64,000 nucleotides of DNA from Irpex lacteus. Taxonomy: Eukaryota; Basidiomycota; Agaricomycetes; Polyporales; Irpicaceae. A program made the translations under genes and the position numbers. Below, in pieces: positions 33,101 through 44,045 of this stretch. Every line of letters begins with the position of its first letter. Positions within the stretch are counted from its first letter, which is position 1. The notes under the pieces are model-generated. The model was not told the DNA's origin. It worked only from the letters and a program-made list of their open reading frames with translations, and did no database searches. The DNA is taken from positions 682,001-746,000 of the forward strand of contig MQVO02000002.1 of NCBI GenBank assembly GCA_001986395.2, written 5' to 3'.

Positions 33101-34729
33101 TCACATCGCCAAGGCTTCGATTTGTCGAACTACGGAATAGTGTGTTATGATAAACATACGCGATTCAATAAATGGAAAACTCACACTCCATGTTCTCCCG
33201 TAACTCATTACTGTTACAAGGGGAGTGATTATCTCCCCCAAGGTTCTTACGTTCGAAGTGGCAAGGAATGGCGCGCCGTGGGTTACATGTGTCTCTGTGA
33301 TGTCGTAAATCATACGAAGGGATTGACTGTGGGAGAGTGCATCCGCGAAGACCTCCTACTCAGCGAGTTAAAACTTGTGCAAGTTCGATGATCATGCCTG
33401 TAAGGAAGCTTACGATGTCTCTGATCGGCACTTTTGCCGCGAGTTTCTCCAGCCGCGCACAGCGCTGCGCAAGTGACTTGAGGGAAGGAGTGTCAATCTC
33501 ACAGTTGATAAGAGTAACTGAGTTCAACGTCGCGGCATGCCCGTCAAGCAACCCCTTCACCAGGGAGGTAGGGAGTGTGATTCTGTCAGATATCCTTAGC
33601 ACAATGGACGATAGCTGGCAGGGCCACGTTTTCGTCTGGGCGATCATAAAACGCCATATTTGAGGCGTTTGATCTGTAACGTCTCCAACTGCTGGAGGAA
33701 CCCCAATATTCGAGTCGATGGACAGCTGACGCAGGCAAGGTAGAGGAGGCATGTCCTGCGGCACTGTTCTCGTGTCCTATATCGAACTTTTAGCGGATTC
33801 GGACAAAACTGGAAGTGGGCCGGCGCACCCAAGCTGTGAATGAAAGCTTTTCTAATTTGGGCGTGTGCACCAATGATTGAAGTATTGTCACGTGTTCGAT
33901 CTTGGGGCACGCCACAACGTGTAGACCTTGCAAATTAGGAAGGTTCTGTAAGATGCCCCTTAAGATTGGCTCGTTTAGCTCTTGTACGGTCTAGGTGCAG
34001 GTACGGGTCAGCGGCCGGAATAACACACCGTCAGATGACGTACGCTAAACACCAGTGAGGTGAGGGAAGTACTCAGGTCAAGAGTCCATTTTGGGAGAAG
34101 ATCTAACACATTCCAGGAGCCCCCATCCAGCGCGATGCTTTTGAGCTTCTTCAGCGACAGGATATACTTGCCCTGTTCAGGAGAAAGATGAGGGTTGAAC
34201 CGAATACTTTCTAGTGAAGTGAGGTTGCTGAGGGCGGTCAACAACGATGGGAGTGCATCCTTCGGGGTGCATGTTAATGACTTGAGATTGATGCACCGCT
34301 CGAGTGTCTGTATCACGCTTGACAGAAACTGCGGATGAATTCTCGTGCTGGCCGGTGCCATGGGCACCATTCTGATATCTACGGTGCAATTACTTAGTTA
34401 TTTGTTATCCCAGAGAAAATAACGACAGCCTTGCCGATATGGTGGACATGAACAGCAAGACGCGGATGGAGTTTGACAGTGTCAAAGGCTGTCATGACCT
34501 GCCGATTTCGAGACACAGTAAGAGCGGAAAGATAGTAGGGAAGTTGTAGACGCACCTTTGGATAGCGCTTGCCATTGCCGAGATGGAAAGTCAAGCTGCG
34601 ATAGAGCAGGGGCAGCGCAGCAGCCAGAAATGATCGACTGACGTGGGTGACTGAGTACAGATCACGCCCGGCGAGATAGGAGACAATGAGCTCGAGGCAG
34701 TCAAAGTTTAGATTATCTGCAGAGACCAT
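33101..34729 (-). CDS. F-box/LRR-type protein of a second family
   Basis: Five exons (34729-34435, 34378-34044, 33990-33829, 33776-33414, 33355-33101) encode 469 residues in a continuous frame. The F-box lies at the N-terminus (FDCLELIVSYLAGRDLYSVT, then VSRSFLAAALPLLYRSL). LRR-like segments follow (LSNLTSLESIRFNP, LPNLQGLHVVACPKIEHV, LPCLRQLSID, RCARLEKLAAKVP). The first intron has a GC donor (ATCG|GCAAGG). An intron-like 3' splice site just before the chosen ATG suggests an additional 5' UTR intron. It is unrelated in exon plan to the microexon F-box genes. Confidence 0.82.
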
Positions 34730-34927
34730 TTCTGCAATAGAGATAGGAACATGAATGCAAGGGTGCGAAAGAACCTGGCCCACTTACTCGACTCCCTGAA
34801 GTACTAACTTGAACTTGAAAGTAGTAACAAAGTTAGTTGGCCGAGCGGCAGGGATACAATGGGACGGGGATTGCCGAGAGCTAGCGCGCGGGGTCCGGGA
34901 CAGGCGGTTAGACGCCCAGGTAGGTGA
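34730..34927. promoter_or_regulatory. Divergent promoter region between F-box/LRR and SDS3-like genes
   Basis: A 198-base gap separates the two divergent starts. It contains a donor (GTAAGTGGG on the minus strand at about 34795) that pairs with the acceptor before 34729, so part of it is probably the 5' leader of the F-box gene. No clear TATA box is seen. Confidence 0.4.
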
Positions 34928-37900
34928 ATGCCTCATCCCTCCTCCTCGTCGTTCTCTTCGCTCTTGTCATCGTCTGCGATGCCGAGCTCGCTAGAGCCTC
35001 TCAGCTCACCATCGCCATCACCCTCGCCGTCGCCGCAGCCTCCCGACACTCGCGCCTCGACCTCTAACAACAGTGGCGCGGGAGCGGGCCTCGACAGTGG
35101 CTCAGAGCTCTCAGAGCTAACCGAGGACGAACAAGAAAACGTCAAAAGCAAAGCAGATCGTGAAGAGCGCGCAAGACCCTCTCGCAGAGGAAGAAAACGC
35201 GGTGGGATAGTTCCCGCTCCTATGTGGGATTGGGCATACAAGAACAAGAAAGACTGGAAATCCAAGATGCTCGACGAAGAAGAGGACGACGATCAGTCGC
35301 GGCCCACCGAAGTGGGCGAAGAGGAGAACGAGGACTCCCACAGGAGTCGTTCTCGCTCAGGTGCGAGCCCTCTGCCAGATCGTCGTGCTAAGCGTAAGGG
35401 CAGTAGCACTGTCCCTGCCGACGACGAGGACAACGAGGAAGAACCCGCCCGTGGCTCTGACATTGACGACGAGTCCGCGTCTGTGGACGCTCTTTCCATC
35501 CCTATGCCTCCAGATGACACCGTCAACGACCCTGACTATGTGTTCGAAGACGACGAGCGACTTGCTGCCACCGCTGCCAACGCGCACGAGACGCGTGGAA
35601 GGAGTGCTACCCACGGAGCTTCTCCAGAGGCTAGCGATGATGAGAATGCAGATGACGATGACGTAGAAGCTGTCGAAGGCGAGCCTCCAGAGGACGAAGA
35701 AGATGGGCTAGACGGTAACCCGCCTGGGGACTCCGAGGATGAAGCAGAGGACGGTGGCGAGGATACGCCTGCCGTGCCGGCGCCATCCACTATCGCGAGC
35801 TCCCTCGTTCCCCCCACTGCTGCTGCTGCTGTCAATGCGGCCAATGATCCAGACTCGACGATGACTCTTATGGACATCGATACTGCTCCTATACCTGAAC
35901 AGGTTCTCCCAATCCAAGCAGCCGCTGCTGCTTCTTCCATTATGGCCAACTCCGCACTCCTATCTCCTCCTGCCCCCTCTCCCTCCAACTCTTCTGCAGG
36001 TTCACCAAACCATTCTCCAACTTCTTCTCGCTCACCCACCCCTGAGCCACCATCCGATCGCGAAATAGAACCAAAGCGAGGCACCGCTAAGACCAGAGGG
36101 GCTAAAGCGAAGGGTGGCCGTACTACGCGTAACAAGTCGAAGCGAAAGACGAAGGCAGAGATTGCCCTTGAACAAGATGCAGAGCAGGAGTCTCATCTTG
36201 CGGACGGGGAGGACCGTGATGCTGATATTGAGGATGTCGACGCGGACTCTCCAGAGATAGATGTCGAACTAGAGTTGCAACCTGCCCATCGAGCAGAGGC
36301 TCTGGATGTGCTCGCTACTATCGAGCTCAAATTCGCCCTACTTCGGGAAAGCGTTTATGTCGATAAGATGGAAAACCTTGCTTGGGAGGAGGCTCTTGTG
36401 ACAGAAGGTGTGTATTCACGTGCCTACAGCAAGGTCAAGAACTCTACTCACGGGTGCATTCTGTGATAGGTATCCATCCCGAGATGCTGCATCTGCACGC
36501 CGAGCTGTCGAAACGACGAGATAAGCGTCTCGAACTTGCTTCCCGTCGGCGTGACTATGAGGTGGCGAACGCAACTAAGCGACGTAAACTGGACGAGGAT
36601 GGGGTGTGGAGTTGGTGGAAGGTAAGACAGAGTGTACTGCTCTATCCACGGAAGTGACATTGAATCTTTTGTACTGGCATTCCGCCCTTGTAGCTGAGAC
36701 GAGATGAACTGCAGACGCAGATGATCTCCGAGACGAACAGGAAGCGCAGAAAGCTTGACCGCGAGAGACGTGCACTTGACCGACACCAACCTAGTAAGTA
36801 TCTAAAGTCACATTAGCAAGGTATACTTATTGAATATTGCCCAGTTCGTCGGATACCCAGTCCTCCTCGAGAGGTCCCTCCTGCTCCTTACATTCGTGAC
36901 CTGTTCAAGTCCTCTTTAGACATGCCAGAAAGCAAAAAGCGTCACCTTCCGGAACAAGACCTTGTATACCCGCAGCTCAGTTCCCTCACACCCCACGACA
37001 TTGCGAACGACCTAGAGTTCTTATTTGCTCATCGTCGCAACATGATGGGTATCGACGCTGCAAGAGCCGGTTATATGGGCTTTAACCCTATACCTGGCGG
37101 TCATCCGCTCCCTTTCCAAATCGGCTTTGAGCCAGCTGGTATTGGGATGGGCACAGGCATTCCTGATGGTCCTAATCGGTTCCCCCATGGGTCGTTTCAA
37201 CAATCACTGCATCCCCAAGGGCAGATGATTCAAGGTTATGCTGGCCCTGGTGGGCCAGGCGCACCCCGCCTTACTCACCACCATTCCGCTCCGCCAGGAA
37301 CACTGCCCAACCTATCTGCACAGATGATGATTGATCAGGAGGCTGCTCTTGGAAGTCGATCTGGCCTTCCATCCGGTGTACATTTGTCCCAGTACCCGCC
37401 CAACATGCCCGTCAACCTCATGCGGCGCTCAATATCTCCGTACTCGTTCACTCTGCAGTAAGCGGCAATGGGGGGCCACTCAGCGGAGCGGTTGGTAAGG
37501 GCGGTGGTCGTAATCTTCCAGGAACAAACGCGCAAGTTGTGAAAGACCACAAGCGACTGGACTCATCACACCGAGTCCCGGAGGGTGAGAGCTTCGATCA
37601 AGAGAAGGATTGGGAGCTCCACCCAGACCGGTACAAGGCACGCGAGAAAGAGACTCGTGGACGAGAGGCTCTGAACGACTCCCACTTTGAGCGCGAGCGC
37701 GTCAAGGAACGGGAACGTGATCGCGACTACGATCGCGAATCTGAACAAGATCTAGACCGTCCAAGCCACCTACCAATGACAATGCAGCGTGGCCCCTCTC
37801 ACCAGCATCCCGTCGGTCACCTTCATCCGTCCAACAGCCAAGCAGCTCACCATCACGGGCCTCATCACCACCATCACCACCACCACCATGTACACCATCA

Positions 37901-38818
37901 TCATCATCCCAATGGTAGTGGGCCCAGTCAAGCATCTGGAGGTGCCTCGTCGACTGTGGCTGCTTTGCACCCCTCCTCCAATGGGATTATGTCAAGGCAC
38001 GATAGTCCGCTTCCGAACCGCGAATTTGACCGTCGTGCTCATTCCGGCGCTCCCGTGGAGGTGATTGATCTATCTTCGAAACCCACAGGCCCGGGGCCGG
38101 CCCAGCTATGGAAGACGAGGGATGAACTCCCGGCTCTGCACTCGACGCGCATGAACAAAGTCGTCGCAATATCGGACCCAGTATCCAAGAACGACCTCTA
38201 CCGCCTCCCGGCTATCCGTCGTCCCCTCGAAGCGGGCCTGGTATTCCCCCACCATCGCATGCATCCGTCGCACGCTCAAGAAGGGAGTCATGGGGTGCCG
38301 CAGACGAAGGAGGGCAGCCACGTCCCTCGTCATCGACTTCCAGCCCCTTCCCTAACTCAGCCGCAGCTGGTCCCGCACGAATACCTACAGCCGGGAGTAC
38401 TACCCCTCGACCACAAGTTTCGCCCTCCATTCAGACACGGCCCAGTCCTGTAATGGTTTCACCGTCTCGACAGAACCCCATACGCCTTCCTCCACTCAGC
38501 CCTTCTCTTGCCGCTACAGCGAGATCACCACTCCGTGGTCCTCAAATATTGCCCGGCCCTGGCTTACCAGCCGTCATTGCCTCCAATCCCTCCAGTCCCA
38601 AAACTTTACGGAGGACGTCTCCTCCCCCTGGCAGGTCTAAATCGCCGCTGACAAAGGACATTCATTCTCAAATTCTATCTGGGCCTCCTCCTCCTCCCAT
38701 ACCCTTACCACAGAAATCAACCCCCACATCGCCAGGTATTTTCCCTGCTCCACTCTCACATCCTTCTCTACCTCCTAACCCACGGCTACCCATTATCGGT
38801 GCCTCGTCTGAAACTTAA
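34928..38818 (+). CDS. SDS3-like subunit of the Sin3/Rpd3 histone deacetylase complex
   Basis: Exons 34928-36407, 36470-36621, 36694-36793 and 36845 onward encode a long, Ser/Glu/Pro-rich N-terminus. The Sds3-like domain follows: LDVLATIELKFALLRESVYVD, LHLHAELSKRRDKRLELA, TKRRKLDEDGVWSWWK and QMISETNRKRRKLDRERRAL. The C-terminal part has RRIPSPPREVPPAPYIRDL, a His-rich run near 37860-37910 and Pro/Ser-rich low complexity to the stop at 38816. The reading frame changes near 37455 (TAA directly before VSGNGGPLSG) and again near 38120-38170. Each is consistent with one missing base, so errors in the sequence or real damage must be considered. An alternative start is the ATG at 34979. Confidence 0.8.
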
Positions 38819-40347
38819 CATCTTCGATCAATTGATTCCCCGCGTTGAACCGTCATGTCGTTACTCCTATTTGTCTGCTGGATTGTTGTACGTTCCATAT
38901 CGAATTGCTGGCTTAATACTATGTATCTGGATAGTTGACACCCCTCATGCAAAGCATCGCGAATGCCTGTCTGATCGTAGGGTTGCAGTCTGATTAGATA
39001 GTTATAACTTCTAAGCACGCCCCATACGTTTTAGGTCGTCATCGAGGAGTTCTTAATTTGAGGTGACCCGGGTACATGACTTGGTCGGTCGGCGCAAGAT
39101 GGTGAGTGTTGTTTATATCACAAGGATGCATTCGCTGATAATTAAGCAGTACGACCAAGTGAACTTCTCATCGCACTGACAACATCGTATTGCAACCTCG
39201 TTCCGATCGGCAAGAAGGTCTTCCCACTGTGCTCGCCGAACTTGCAGCTATAGAAAGCCACAACATAGCTTACCTCTTTCAGTGGTAGGAGTGCGCCTTC
39301 TTCCACCCCGGCCCTCTGACATGTCTGATCGTTGAAATCCTTTACTGAATTGGGATGGTTAGCTGTGTCCCGGGAGAATGCGACTTCAAAATCAGCAATA
39401 CAAAGGAGTATGATTGGCCGAGATCTGTCATTAATCCCCTTCACTTCGGAGGAATGCCCTCGGCATGCGTCATTTAAACGCTAAGTATCGTGGCAGATTG
39501 CAGTTCTGATTGTATGCTGAGCATTTCAAAGGTTCCATCGATATGTCAAGTCTATCAGCCTTTTGCACGGCCAGTAGACATGTGACGTCCGCTTCTCCCT
39601 CGCAGTCTTGGCGTGCTGTATTTTTGAGATGGCCTAGAACGATATTGGTGGGATCCACTGTTTCGAGGCGTAACTGAAATCAACCGTTTAACGTTCTGAC
39701 AGTTAGAACGAGTCCCTTTCAAATATTACCAGCCACAACTATCAGGCTTCGTATCACGCAATTGCTAGGGCAAATAAATGCTCACATGGGTATCAATAGT
39801 CTTGAGAGCGTAAATTTTCACTTTGATATGAGAGTTTGAAGTTTCGAAACGTCCGCCTGCAACGCATGTCCGAGTCAGCTGGTAGTTTCGCAGTGTTGGG
39901 AATGGCAGAATACAAGGGTTTTCTGTTCAGTGAGCGTTCTAGTCCAGCTGCACAGCCCAAGCTGACTACACATATAATGCCGAAGTAGGTCACCGGTCCT
40001 GTCCATGCGCGTCGTTGAATTACAACACATTGTTCTAACTTCAAGAATCCCGGTGTACTCGGAGAGTCGAGCTTCAAGCTTCAAGTATATGCTTCATCCG
40101 AATCTCGGTACATACATGCACGGGCACACTCAAGAAAGCGAGTGACAGTATCTACAATCCATACTATTCTACAGAGCAGTCTAAAAACCCATAACTGGCA
40201 AAATCTACAATACCAGCGTCATCTCGTACACTCTACTAAGGCTACATACAGTTTTGACGATCATCTACGTAAGATGTCAGTTCCGTCTGAATTATGAAAC
40301 AAGGAAATCAGTTCTGCTGCACAGCAAATACGGGGATAGAAAGAGTC
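38819..40347 (-). other. Mostly intergenic; weak minus-strand coding signal
   Basis: Three minus-strand open stretches (about 40077-39793, 39658-39470 and 39444-39142) have protein-like composition. The first contains a hydrophobic segment (VTYFGIICVVSLGCAAGL). They could be exons of one gene, but I could not join them with confident splice sites and recognise no family. I therefore do not call a CDS. Confidence 0.35.
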
Positions 40348-41041
40348 TTACCTTCGGCTGCCATCCTGCAGACCCTTCTCCTCTTGCAAAGCATTGTATC
40401 CAGCCAGCGCCACTGCTCCCGCAGCAGCTACGGTCAACAAAGTGGTCGGTGATACAGGCTGTCCTCCGTTCTTGTCAGCAAACGCCCTTATACTGAGAGG
40501 TAGTGATAGACGATGGAACGAGCGAACTCACCGATTCATCGGAAGATGAGCCACGAACATACGGTCGCAGACGCGAGGGTCCGTCGAACATGATCGGAGG
40601 CGGCAGTGGTGTTACCATCGTGTGCTCACGACAAGCCAAGCGTGGGGAAGATGGTGCATGCGAATGTGTGCGACGCATTGCTCGCAGCGTGCCGTGTTCA
40701 AGATGTCGCGGCCGTGCAGGTCCGTCGAACACGATAGGGTGGGGTAGGGGGGAGACAGAGCGTGAAGGCGAAGCTGCAACAGTAGACATTGGTCTTTCTG
40801 CACGAGTCGCAGGAGAGAGTGAGGCAGCGCGAGAGAGGAGCTTGCTAGACTCTCCTAGTCGAGCAGGTGCGTCGAAAATGTCGAATATCTGGAAATCGAT
40901 GACAGGCGAGTCTTCGAGCTGGAGAGACATCGCAGAGGCAGTCGCCATTGGTCGACGGGTAGAGTGTGGACGGGGAGCTTTGCGAGAGACTGCATGCTGA
41001 GAGGTCTGGATGGCTTGGCGTATAGACGAAGAGGAAGCCAT
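40348..41041 (-). CDS. Hypothetical protein with repeated FDGP motif and C-terminal hydrophobic segment
   Basis: Two exons (41041-40532 and 40470-40348) with a 61-nt intron give 210 residues starting MASSSSIRQAIQTSQHAVS. A Ser/Arg/Pro-rich body carries two related motifs, PIVFDGPARPR and PIMFDGPSRLR, about 50 residues apart. The last exon encodes a hydrophobic stretch (TLLTVAAAGAVALAGYNALQ) that could anchor the protein in a membrane. I do not recognise the family. The basic N-terminus and tail anchor would suit a mitochondrial protein, which is inference only. Confidence 0.6.
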
Positions 41042-43790
41042 GTCAATGAAGGTCAGTAGGATAGACTGGAATGCTAGAGAGGAGTTTGAGAGCGGGCCTG
41101 CGAGTTGGACTTCATTATATGCGATAGGACTAAACCTAAATAAACGAGAAATGTCTTGGGCCAATAATTATCGGTGCCAAACATGTCGTCTAAGCTTGAC
41201 TGCCAAATCGAGCCAGGCACATTTTTTGCGGCGTTGGTGCGGATTTACGGACGCCGGTAGCGTCTATGAAGCTTTCGCCGGGCGTGAAGCAGGCGCATGC
41301 ATCTGTCTATCAATTGCACTTTGACGTCAGCTGAAACTTATTTAAGAGGCGTGTAGTACGGCCACTGAACTGGTCGAGAGGATGGTGGAACACACCTTTA
41401 TGTGCACGCAGCGCAGACGCAAAGCTCCTGCCTCTCTGTCCGCTCAAAGTCCATGAAGTGCATGTATCATCAGGTCCAGTGGATACAATCCATGTTGAAT
41501 GCACAGAAGTTTGTTCGGGATCGCCTTGTCAGTGTGATCTACCCGAGTACCAGTGTGACTGCCAAGTATTGATGAGGAGCAGAGCTTCCTAGTCGAAGTC
41601 AAAGAGTGTGAGGAGAGTTTCCTCTGTGGAGATAATAGAGACGGACCACAATGCTTCTCTCCGGATCGTTGACAGAGCGAAGTAGAAGGCGTGTCTCCTC
41701 CTATATTATGCCAAGGCCGGGCCTGTAGTATCTCAGAATCGAGGCTAGAACACTTCATAAACAGGAGATCAGCTTCTAAAGGTCTGACAGCCGTGCCCAT
41801 GCACAAAAAGCTCAAATACTACGTCCCAGGACTTGACGAGGCTGGGCCCATATTATCTGAATGCGGCCATATACTGGTCGGGATCATCGCGCTGCATAGT
41901 CGCAATTGACGCAATAGGTATGTCCAAGGAATCGATGGCGGTAGAGGGCTTTGACCTTAAGACGCGGGGCAGAATTAACCGCTAACAATCTCCTGTCACT
42001 AGGAGCTCGATGCCTTGATTGAGGGGATGTCGATGTCCATGGATGGATTGACGTGAACGCACCTGTACATTCAGCCATCCTCGGCTACAATAGAGTGGGA
42101 CAGAGTGACCTTTTGGAGCGTTGCGTGTGGCCATTTGGACGCAATCGATTCGCGATTGAACGGTCAGACTGGGTCACTGACAGTGAAAGCCCATGATAAT
42201 CAAATTCGAGCGGTGCTTTGACTACAGCGACCGCAGCCTCTCGTGTTTAACTGCGTTCAATCTGCGCATCGTGGGTACTATCAGAGTCATGTTCACGCGA
42301 GTGGTTGGGTACTACTCACAATCACAAAGGCTTGTTATGTTGTTACCCTGTGGATGTGCGGTGTTATCAGAATTTAGGCCATATGTTAAGAGTTATTTAC
42401 GAGGGCCAAAGGCTAAAAAGAATTATATTCAGCATAACAACTTGCGTCAATTAACATGCATTTACCATGAATATATGCTTTCGACCATGCTCTGTGCTCG
42501 GCGCCGAGAAGGTGACACACTGGTGCCAGTGGGATAGATGGAACGGTTGTGCTGTTCAACTGCCCGGGCATGATCGGCCTAGGCCCTAGACGTCACATGC
42601 ATATATTCTACAAGCCAAACAACACGTATGTTCAAATCGAATACCGTTAACCACGATGTCCCATTGCATATGTGATTCACCGGCCTACGATCCAGATACA
42701 GCACTGAAACACGTGAGAATTTGCTGAGTTGAATAAATGTGAGTCAAGTAAGTATCTTTAAATAGAGCACTTGCAACGCACTTGCACGACCGTATAGAGC
42801 TATGCCCTGATAGTATTGTACCACAGAAGCAGCCAATCGTACGGTGTTGAACTCAGAGTTGTCACAGTCAGAGTCAAAACACGTCACGGTCGGAGTTCAT
42901 GAGATTCTGACACGTGGAGAAGGCGCTTTTTCAAAGGCCTTGTGGCGTTGATGGATTATGTAAGCAGAGTCGCTGCTGATTAAGTATGGCGTCTCCGAGG
43001 CGATGCCCCCGCACTCTCTGTGACTCAAGCTTTGCTCAAGCTGGAATATGCACAAACAGTACTTTACACGTGTAAGCTCGTTGTTTTCCGTCGCGGTAGA
43101 ATCGCTGTGCTCATCAAACACTGACACGCATTGCTATCAATTGCAGTGGTGTATGAAAAATAAAATCCCGGAACCGGCGTAATTCTCATTGCAGGCCATA
43201 GTGTTAGATTTCGAGTGTTGTGGAGTATTCAATATGTTACAGATACTAGCTCACATCGCGTATCAGCCAAGATACTATTCTCTCCAAATGGCACTGCGCT
43301 ACCCTGTTTTAGATCATGCATTGGGTCGGAGGGTGCGGTGTGAAGCATGTGAAGCTCCACCCCTTCTCCAATGTGCGCGCGCTCGGAGGCATCGTTCGGA
43401 CGGTCGAACCGTCGAACCGTCGAAGGCAGTAACAACAATTGCAATGGGATTCTCGACAATGTAAGTACGTTCAGATCTGGGATCACACTCTCAAGTTGAT
43501 AAAATTCAATCTGATTGTAGATTTGTACCTCCCCATGGCCAGAAGTGCATGACTATGAAATGCCATATCACACACTGCCCACAACGTGTCTTCTATGCTC
43601 GTTGAGAGTGCTTTGTGTAAAACGCTCTAGTTTCCTCCGTCATGCAAGGGCGCATCAACGGGGTCCCATGTTAGTGAGACCCTCGGACTTCTTCCTTTGA
43701 TGGACTCGCTCCACTCTGAGTCGGCGAACACCAAAGGTGGGCGGCTCGCATTGATGCCCTCAAAACTAAGACACAGCCCACACCGTCGTA
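41042..43790. other. Long intergenic region, no supported gene
   Basis: About 2.75 kb. Open frames of 60-125 codons exist on both strands (for example 41444-41815 minus, 42193-42537 plus), but none shows a domain, signal or splice pattern. A small tandem motif (GTCGAACC repeated) occurs at about 43403-43423. The right end is the promoter of the repeat-peptide precursor gene. Confidence 0.5.
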
Positions 43791-43796
43791 GAAAGG

Positions 43797-43803
43797 TATA
43801 AGT
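43797..43803 (+). promoter_or_regulatory. TATA-like box of the repeat-peptide precursor gene
   Basis: TATAAGT lies about 245 bases before the ATG at 44046, followed by a CT-rich leader with many short upstream ATGs. The position is compatible with a long 5' UTR, but no transcript evidence is available. Confidence 0.4.
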
Positions 43804-44045
43804 ATGTATGCGACGACACTTCTAATTCCCCAGCTCATCAGTTCCCCAACTCGAGCCAACTCTTCTTCGTTCTTCTCCAGTCAACGCCGGTCGGTGCGTA
43901 TGGGCCATCACGATATTCATGTTCCCAATGCTAATGATCCTTTCAGTTCGACTTTATTCCTTATACTACACTTTCGTTTAACGACTTCACGCATCTCATC
44001 CTTCCCTTCTCCACAAACTTCTACTCTATCATCATCGTATTCATC

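Noticed and set aside
34838..34870. Sequence GTTGGCCGAGCGGCAGGG resembling the D-arm start of a tRNA-Leu or tRNA-Ser
   Set aside because: No matching anticodon arm, T-arm (GGTTCGANNCC) or acceptor pairing follows; it lies in a divergent promoter region.
35536..36135. Long minus-strand open frame (199 codons) opposite the SDS3-like gene
   Set aside because: It mirrors the low-complexity acidic/Ser-rich coding strand; its composition is Ser/Ala/Gly-rich with no motif, typical of an antisense shadow.
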